From Candidatus Bathyarchaeota archaeon (GTDB lineage: Archaea; Thermoproteota; Bathyarchaeia; Bathyarchaeales; Bathyarchaeaceae), in assembly GCA_029879825.1 (NCBI GenBank), contig JAOUPL010000051.1, forward strand, positions 1-8,146: DNA of 8,146 bases, written 5' to 3'. Made by a program: the position numbers and the translations under genes. Shown here piece by piece: positions 4,096-8,146 of this stretch; positions within the stretch are counted from its first letter, which is position 1; each line of letters starts with the position of its first letter. The notes beneath the pieces were generated by a model. The model did not search any database, had not been told where the DNA came from, and saw nothing but the letters and a program-made list of their open reading frames with translations.

Positions 4096-4752
4096 TCACC
4101 TTTTTTCGATAACACTCAATTGTCCACCTCTGCCCACCCTTAACTGGCGTTCGCCTCTAAAGGTTACAACACGCGCGTTCTCAACTCGGATAGTATCTCC
4201 CACAGAAACTGTGTCTATTTGGTTGTTCCACAAAGGCAGCTGGATAATTCCAGTTTCATCTGCGATGCTTGCGTTCGTTACCATGGCAAATGTCCCAAAC
4301 CTAGTGAAGACGGATCTAGGCTTTGGAACCTCAAGAACCCTCGCTTCTAAGTTAATTCGGTTCATTCCAAACTTCAAATCTTCGATCCGTGGGTGTTCAA
4401 TTTTAATCCTCTTGGGTGTTGTTCTCCCTAGCGCCCTTGTGCGCGCAAACATTTTGAGTGGACTGGTTTCTTCGAGGATGTGTTTGGGTATGGGGAATTG
4501 GGCGACCACTTTGTAACTGTTGGTTATGAGGAAGATTGCATTATCTCGTGTTTTCTTGCGGCATTCGATCAAGAGGCCTTTGCATGTAGATTGTTGGCGT
4601 TTCCAAGCTTCAACGAAGCTGTTGAAAAAATCGTTCGAATCAATTCCATACTTCATTGAAATCAGAGCAAGGGACTCAAGAAGTCTAGAATCAGCAGACG
4701 AACGATATTTACCACGGGGTCGACCTCGCCCTCTTGACGTTTTCACCCGCAT
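4096..4752 (-). CDS. SSB/RPA-like OB-fold protein with basic AT-hook-like N-terminus
   Basis: A 218-residue protein. Residues 122-216 form one OB fold like crenarchaeal single-stranded DNA-binding protein: EDLKFGMNRINLEARVLEV, then DETGIIQLPLWNN (the signature strand with Trp), VSVGDTIRVENARV and RGERQLRVG. Residues 1-18 are very basic and contain RGRGRPRGK, an AT-hook-like core. Residues 20-55 are probably helical, and 60-95 are a short alpha/beta stretch without a known match. It probably binds single-stranded DNA or RNA, with the basic arm adding duplex or RNA contacts. The ATG is 21 bases downstream of the alba-HhH stop, so the two are likely an operon; only a weak GGGG lies before it. 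It differs from the usual 150-residue crenarchaeal SSB by having extra domains in front and no acidic C-terminal tail. Confidence 0.8.
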   Translation of the reverse strand: MRVKTSRGRGRPRGKYRSSADSRLLESLALISMKYGIDSNDFFNSFVEAWKRQQSTCKGLLIECRKKTRDNAIFLITNSYKVVAQFPIPKHILEETSPLKMFARTRALGRTTPKRIKIEHPRIEDLKFGMNRINLEARVLEVPKPRSVFTRFGTFAMVTNASIADETGIIQLPLWNNQIDTVSVGDTIRVENARVVTFRGERQLRVGRGGQLSVIEKR

Positions 4753-4773
4753 TTGACTCGTTCCCAGCGCCCC

Positions 4774-5304
4774 TTACTTACTGTTTGAGGACTTTTTAGC
4801 TTCATCAATCCACTTCGAAACTCTCTTCTCTGAAATCTGAAGCTTCTCTGACAGCTCTTTTGGGTCAAAATTTGCTAGGTCCTGAACAGAGTTTACACCG
4901 CAAGACTTCAATTTCTCTGCCCTACTAGCCCCGATCCCCTCTATACTGGTCAGCTCTGTAGGTTGTATGGGGATTGCAGACTCAGTCTTTTCGCTCTCCT
5001 CCCCTACCTCTTTCTTTACGGGGGGAACACGCGTTAACGTGATTTCGATGGTTGAAACGTTTCTCGTTCCGCCTTCTTCTTGCTGTATTTCTTCTGTTCC
5101 TATCGTTATCTCGCCTATGTTCAATTCTTTCATGAACCTGCGTCGGGTTATCTCAGCCGCATCAACAGCCGTTGTTATTGATTGTCCCCTTGCCTTCAAG
5201 GTAACCTCTTTAGTGTCGGATCCGGCGAAACTTGTTATGACCGCCATTACATAACTCATTGGAGGTTTTCTTCCGATGTAAACGACGTTTGATTCTCCAG
5301 ACAA
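4774..5304 (-). CDS. Alba chromatin protein fused to a helix-hairpin-helix domain
   Basis: A 176-residue protein: Alba domain at 1-92 (VVYIGRKPPMSYV, KARGQSITTAVDAAEI, RNVSTIEITL), a charged linker at 93-116, and an HhH module at 117-171 (LTSIEGIGASRAEKLKSCGVNSVQDLANFDPKEL split over two helices, with GIG as the hairpin, then a second HhH-like unit ending in KWIDEAKK). Such HhH units bind the DNA backbone without sequence preference, as in Rad51/RadA N-termini and RNA polymerase alpha. The fusion would give Alba an extra duplex- or junction-binding foot. As in the first alba gene, the start is TTG (5304-5302), with GAGGT about 9 bases upstream and no in-frame ATG. It is followed 21 bases later by the SSB-like gene and is divergent from the TBP gene. 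Confidence 0.92.
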   Translation of the reverse strand: MSGESNVVYIGRKPPMSYVMAVITSFAGSDTKEVTLKARGQSITTAVDAAEITRRRFMKELNIGEITIGTEEIQQEEGGTRNVSTIEITLTRVPPVKKEVGEESEKTESAIPIQPTELTSIEGIGASRAEKLKSCGVNSVQDLANFDPKELSEKLQISEKRVSKWIDEAKKSSNSK

Positions 5305-5354
5305 TTCTACAGACCTCTTTATGAATTCAGGATAGAGAAGGTTGCGTATGAACC

Positions 5355-5362
5355 TATTTAAA
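5355..5362 (-). promoter_or_regulatory. TATA box for the alba-HhH operon
   Basis: TTTAAATA on the minus strand. Transcription starting about 25 bases on would give a leader of about 28 nt carrying the GAGGT site before the TTG. Confidence 0.55.
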
Positions 5363-5480
5363 GGTGTCTAGGAGAAAAAATCAAAGCATCATAAACGCTA
5401 AAATTCTCATCTTAAGTTTTTAGCTCCAAACCCAATCCTTGATTGGTTAAGAAATAATGCCTTCTGATTTAGCACACTTG

Positions 5481-5489
5481 ATTTAAATA
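5481..5489 (+). promoter_or_regulatory. TATA box for the TBP gene
   Basis: ATTTAAATA. A start about 25 bases on falls near 5510 and leaves a leader of about 18 nt with AAGGAGGG. The TBP protein binds this class of element, so autoregulation is possible. The 224-base divergent spacer also holds the promoter of the alba-HhH operon. Confidence 0.55.
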
Positions 5490-5528
5490 ACTCCACCAAC
5501 TTCATGATGTTCTATAAGGAGGGTTCGA

Positions 5529-6089
5529 ATGCCCAGAGCTGAAGCTTCTATTCGAATCGAAAACGTCGTGGGCACTGCCACGTTAAATCAGAGGATTGAC
5601 CTAAACGCGGTGGTGAAAGGTAATCCGGGCGTTGAGTACCGTCCAGAACAGTTTCCGGGACTGGTCTTCAGATTGAAGAGACCCAAGACGGCTACCCTAA
5701 TCTTTAGTTCTGGGAAGATGGTTTGCACCGGCGCCAAGTCTGAGAAAGAATCGAGGAGGGCCGTGATGAAGGTTGTAAAGGAACTGAAGAAAAGCGGCAT
5801 AATCATCATCGGCAAACCAGAGTTTAAAATAGTGAACATGGTTGCATCAGCGAGTTTAGGAGGATTGATAGACCTTGAAAGGTCAGCCTATTCGCTTGGG
5901 AGAACCATGTACGAGCCGGAACAGTTTCCCGGTCTCATCTACCGAATGGACGAGCCGAAGGTGGTGATTCTTATCTTTGCTAGCGGGAAACTGGTTTGTA
6001 CAGGCGCCAAGAAGGAAGAAGACGTCTACGAAGCGGTTGGCAAACTTCATAAGAAACTCGAGGAAGAAGAACTGATATACTACGAATAA
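5529..6089 (+). CDS. tbp: TATA-box-binding protein
   Basis: TBP recognises and bends the TATA box and recruits TFB and RNA polymerase. The 186-residue product is full length and consists of the two direct repeats of the saddle: residues 6-92 (SIRIENVVGTATL, YRPEQFPGLVFRL, ATLIFSSGKMVCTGAK) and 98-182 (EFKIVNMVASASL, YEPEQFPGLIYRM, VILIFASGKLVCTGAK). The paired FPGL phenylalanines that kink DNA are present in both halves. A short acidic tail (EEEELIYYE) ends the protein, as in many archaeal TBPs. AAGGAGGG (5516-5523) precedes the ATG at 5 bases, a strong ribosome site. The gene is divergent from alba-HhH and convergent with psmA, with 60 bases between the two 3' ends. Confidence 0.98.
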   Translation: MPRAEASIRIENVVGTATLNQRIDLNAVVKGNPGVEYRPEQFPGLVFRLKRPKTATLIFSSGKMVCTGAKSEKESRRAVMKVVKELKKSGIIIIGKPEFKIVNMVASASLGGLIDLERSAYSLGRTMYEPEQFPGLIYRMDEPKVVILIFASGKLVCTGAKKEEDVYEAVGKLHKKLEEEELIYYE

Positions 6090-6149
6090 TTCTATGTTAT
6101 CCTACAGTATTATTTGTGGTAACTGTTTTCTTTTTTGGGAGAATGCTCA

Positions 6150-6878
6150 TTAAGTCCCACTTCCCTCAATCCCTTGCTGATAAGTCTCAATTTCTTCATC
6201 GCTTAATGTTTTAAGTCTTTTTGTTGAGGATGGAATCACGCTTATTTTGATTCTCTTAGGCTCTCCTCTTGCTTCAAGAGCCTTGGTAAGGCATCTGACA
6301 GCAAGTTTTATTGCTTCTTCTAGGTTTAGGTTTTCTCGATATTCTTCCTTTAGAATGTTTTCAACAGTTTCGCGACCGATGCCAAGTGCTACGGCTTTGA
6401 AGCTTCTATAGGAGCCGCTTGGGTCAGTTGCGAATATTCTGTTTCCAGTTTTGTCAACTCCACCGAAAATAATTGAAACTCCGAAAGGTCTTACCCCGCC
6501 ATGTTGAGTATAGAGTTGTTTTATGTCTCCAACGCGTTTTGTAATGATTTCAACATCGATGGCCTCGTCATACATTAGTCGGTTGCTTTGAGAGTAAACC
6601 CTAGCTTGGTCGATGAGTATACGAGCGTCTGATCCTAAACCAACTACAGCTGCTCCAAGATGGTCATCTATCTCATATAGCTTCCAAGTAAAATTCGTAT
6701 CCTGCAGTTTTGTTTCGATCTTTTCTTCAGCCCCTAATACAACTCCTTCGGAGCAAACTATCCCAAGTATTGTTGCCCCGCGATTCACCGTTTCAAGGGC
6801 GTATTCAACTTGGAAAAGACGTCCATCTGGTGAAAATATAGTAATAGTGCGGTCATAAGCTCCTGGTGCTGCAAACAT
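6150..6878 (-). CDS. psmA: 20S proteasome alpha subunit
   Basis: Seven copies form the outer, non-catalytic ring of the 20S proteasome and control entry of unfolded proteins. The 242-residue product has the gate segment with YDR (8-10), the family signature ITIFSPDGRLFQVEYALE (12-29), and K66 in TWKLYEID, the position of the pocket Lys that docks the C-terminal tails of PAN and related ATPases. GGVRPFGVSIIFGG and DPSGSY are typical of the core. It has no N-terminal Thr nucleophile, as expected for alpha. The C-terminal Glu/Ser/Thr-rich tail is usual. AAGGAGG (6892-6898) lies 12-13 bases before the ATG. A beta subunit gene is not in the window. Confidence 0.98.
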   Translation of the reverse strand: MFAAPGAYDRTITIFSPDGRLFQVEYALETVNRGATILGIVCSEGVVLGAEEKIETKLQDTNFTWKLYEIDDHLGAAVVGLGSDARILIDQARVYSQSNRLMYDEAIDVEIITKRVGDIKQLYTQHGGVRPFGVSIIFGGVDKTGNRIFATDPSGSYRSFKAVALGIGRETVENILKEEYRENLNLEEAIKLAVRCLTKALEARGEPKRIKISVIPSSTKRLKTLSDEEIETYQQGIEGSGT

Positions 6879-6930
6879 AGAGAAACGTAGCCTCCTTAAA
6901 TGTGGGAATTAATGGGTTGTGAGATGCAAC

Positions 6931-6946
6931 TAAAAACCTTTTCGTT
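6931..6946 (-). promoter_or_regulatory. BRE/TATA promoter of psmA
   Basis: On the minus strand AACGAAAAGG followed by TTTTTAG resembles a TFB-recognition element plus a TATA box. It would start transcription about 30 bases before the ATG, ahead of the AAGGAGG site. A second TATA-like element (TTATATA, about 6998-7004) lies further upstream inside the integrase remnant. Confidence 0.45.
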
Positions 6947-6997
6947 AAAGTTTCGGGGTTTTTATTTCGTTTCTTCATTGATTAGATCGTTACTATT

Positions 6998-7165
6998 CTA
7001 TATAAGTTGCAAAGTTTTTTCAGTGTGTTTAGGTTTTTCTGGTGAACCGTTGATGTAATCTCTTGCAAGTACAGATTTGGGAACTCTTCCACAGAAAGCA
7101 TCTACATAACGGTTGAGCATTCCAGCGAGATTCTAGCATTTCAGGATTCTTTTATGTGGCTCCAT
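6998..7165 (-). pseudogene. C-terminal remnant of an archaeal tyrosine recombinase
   Basis: The minus strand reads NLAGMLNRYVDAFCGRVPKSV, then LARDYINGSPEKPK and a short altered tail before the stop (7000-6998). This follows the end of archaeal phage-type integrases, where a segment like G-x-P-x-x-Y-V-D-A-F-C-G-R precedes LARHY, whose Tyr attacks the DNA; here the His before that Tyr is Asp. A TAG (7135-7133) interrupts the frame, with a compatible MEPHKRILKC stretch before it. The Arg/His catalytic box and everything upstream are absent, so it is inactive. The remnant lies just upstream of psmA, and a TGCATGCA tract (7232-7241) lies about 65 bases beyond its upstream edge. The family call rests on recalled sequence pattern. 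It may be linked in history to the tRNA 3' fragment at 412-442. Confidence 0.55.
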
Positions 7166-7231
7166 AAAAGCCGAAAAATTGTCTTTTTCAATTTTATGGG
7201 TTTCCTAAGAGAATAGTTGCGAAGCACATTC

Positions 7232-7241
7232 ATGCATGCAT
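7232..7241. repeat. ATGCATGCAT palindromic tract
   Basis: Fifth TGCATGCA locus, on the upstream side of the integrase remnant. Confidence 0.65.
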
Positions 7242-7288
7242 TTAACTGGTTTTTGATTGTTTGTTTAAGAAATACTCTCTTCATACCT

Positions 7289-7303
7289 CTGCATGCATGT
7301 ATG
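7289..7303. repeat. TGCATGCATGTATGC tract
   Basis: Sixth TGCATGCA locus, 57 bases before the PLD-like gene. Confidence 0.6.
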
Positions 7304-7359
7304 CTACAAAGTTTGGAAAGAAAAAAATGGATATGAAAAAGATTGTGTACTGAGAATAG

Positions 7360-7902
7360 ATGTTAGTTTGTGAGCTTAATAGCTACTTCTTCTCGGGGGT
7401 CTTCGTGCAAAATATCTTAGAAACCACGATATTTTCAGACAAGTTAGATGCTGAGAATTTTGTATGCGATCTCGTGGGCAGGGCAGAAAAGAGGATAAAA
7501 ATTTGGGACCCTTATGTTACAAAGAACACCTTACAACTCATATCCGAGGGTGTTGGAAACAAAAAAGTTGAAGTAAAAATCTTGACGTCTGAGCCACGTA
7601 TCTACCCGGATCTTAAACATTTTCTGAAGTCGAATATCAGCTTAAGGGTCAAGATCATTTACAGGAAGACAAAAAATAGGTATGAGTCACCGTTTCATGA
7701 TAGATACGCTATCGTTGACGATGCAGAAGTATGGCATTTTGGGCCTTCACTCCACGGCGCTGGGTTAAGGGAAGCAGAAATGGCTGGGCAACTTAAACGA
7801 GAATGGGGAGAAAGAATCCTTGACTCATTTAAGTACAATTGGGAAAAGGACAAAGAGAGTTGGGAATTAGAGAACTGGACAATAAGAGAATTCAAAAACT
7901 AA
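7360..7902 (+). CDS. Phospholipase-D-fold protein with a single HDR-type motif
   Basis: A 180-residue protein. After a doubtful first 16 residues comes one PLD-like domain: LVGRAEKRIKIWDPYVTKNTLQLI (helix and first strand with the WDPY turn), KVEVKILTS, LRVKIIYRK, then FHDRYAIVDDAEVWHFGPSLHGAG. HDRYAIVD keeps the H-x-K-x4-D spacing of the HKD catalytic motif but with Arg for Lys; GPSLH stands where GSxN is usual. A single motif implies a dimer if it is active. Similar domains occur in nucleases and as regulatory C-terminal modules of larger proteins, often in defence or mobile contexts. The ATG at 7360 has no ribosome site. GTG at 7405 has GGGGGT four bases upstream and would give 165 residues starting VQNILE, which may be the true start. 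It is convergent with the next gene, with 3 bases between the stop codons. Confidence 0.65.
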   Translation: MLVCELNSYFFSGVFVQNILETTIFSDKLDAENFVCDLVGRAEKRIKIWDPYVTKNTLQLISEGVGNKKVEVKILTSEPRIYPDLKHFLKSNISLRVKIIYRKTKNRYESPFHDRYAIVDDAEVWHFGPSLHGAGLREAEMAGQLKREWGERILDSFKYNWEKDKESWELENWTIREFKN

Positions 7903-7905
7903 CAA

Positions 7906-8146
7906 TCATTTGGAAGCATTTCTTTCAGTTTTCATGGTGAAAAAGAGACAACCTCGGGATAACGGGCAAATGTCCTCTTTTTCCAAGCACTTTGGTTTAA
8001 CAGAGCATATACTAAAGCCATCGGGCGGGTCCGCACAATGGTACCAAATAATCAAATCAACTATTCCTGGGCTTTTTGAAAGATCAATGCCTTGAATCTT
8101 CATCCCCCATAGATATTCTCTGCAAAAGTTAACAATTGCACTTTGC
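7906..8146 (-). CDS. C-terminal part of an unknown Cys-rich protein (runs off the window)
   Basis: The minus-strand frame is open from the window edge to TGA (7908-7906). An internal ATG at 8103 would give 65 residues, but the codons before it (FCREYLWG just upstream) also read as protein and no stop intervenes, so the true start is probably outside. The visible part has a hydrophobic stretch, GIVDLIIWYHC, then CADPPDGF, CSVKPKC and CPLSRGC. This makes five or more Cys within about 30 residues, suggestive of a metal or disulphide site. I recognise no family. It is convergent with, and almost abuts, the PLD-like gene. Confidence 0.55.
   Translation of the reverse strand, partial: QSAIVNFCREYLWGMKIQGIDLSKSPGIVDLIIWYHCADPPDGFSICSVKPKCLEKEDICPLSRGCLFFTMKTERNASK

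Larger units (their letters stand above)
7166..7359. other. Spacer with two TGCATGCA tracts
   Basis: With the integrase remnant this makes up the long gap between psmA and the PLD-like gene. It holds ATGCATGCAT (7232-7241) and TGCATGCATGTATGC (7289-7303). The second tract is followed by TTTGGAAAGA, echoing the TTTGGAAGA flank of the copies at 497 and 3784. Short frames here (for example MDMKKIVY at 7327) stop quickly, and I see no gene. Confidence 0.5.

Noticed and set aside
3932..4516. 194-codon plus-strand frame
   Set aside because: It lies antisense to the YHS and SSB-like genes, whose products have clear domains; it has no family signal and starts inside the YHS gene.
412..7165. One integrated element spanning the tRNA scar to the integrase remnant
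   Set aside because: TBP and the proteasome alpha subunit lie between them, and such essential genes are not expected on one mobile element; separate events or rearrangement are more likely.
1..8146. CRISPR array
   Set aside because: No regularly spaced direct repeats of 20-40 bases are present; the TGCATGCA loci are irregularly spaced and too short.

Overview
The window is chromosomal DNA of an archaeon. It encodes a TATA-binding protein, a 20S proteasome alpha subunit, two Alba chromatin proteins, a stand-alone TRAM protein and an SSB/RPA-type OB-fold protein. Purine-rich GGAGG-type ribosome sites and A/T-rich TATA boxes sit at archaeal spacings. The gene mix and the style of the surface-protein anchor would fit a Bathyarchaeia-like lineage, but that placement is an inference.

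Layout. 1-700 has no intact gene. It holds a large inverted repeat that could fold as RNA (166-285), the detached 3' end of a tRNA gene (412-442, minus) and the C-terminal membrane anchor of a lost surface protein (497-664). 707-1461 (minus) is a two-gene unit: an unknown 70-residue protein followed by a compact DEDD exonuclease. 1669-1995 (minus) is a string of very small reading frames, including an almost purely Glu 23-mer and a Lys-rich 16-mer. 2090-3101 (plus) runs DUF5658-like membrane protein, Alba, TRAM. 3102-3760 is decayed: an isolated hairpin, and the C-terminal domain of an L-aspartate oxidase without its catalytic part. 3838-5304 (minus) runs Alba-HhH fusion, SSB-like OB-fold protein with an AT-hook-like start, and a 47-residue YHS protein. 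The Alba-HhH gene is divergent from the TBP gene (5529-6089, plus). The TBP gene is convergent with psmA (6150-6878, minus). 6998-7165 (minus) is a decayed tyrosine-recombinase C-terminus. 7360-7902 (plus) is a phospholipase-D-fold protein, and 7906-8146 (minus) is the end of a Cys-rich unknown protein that runs off the window.

How it fits together. The core genes are information processing (TBP, Alba, Alba-HhH, SSB-like, TRAM) plus protein turnover. Between them lie gene ends and remnants (surface anchor, aspartate oxidase, integrase, tRNA 3' end), which suggests past insertion and deletion.

The most unusual property is that the gaps and the edges of these remnants are full of alternating purine-pyrimidine palindromes of two kinds, TGCATGCA (six loci) and GCGCGC (eight loci, plus a shorter CGCGCG site inside the OB-fold gene). 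Both are far above chance, and most lie in non-genic or broken-gene DNA. A 17-bp perfect inverted repeat (63-79 and 1507-1523) also brackets the first 1.46 kb block.
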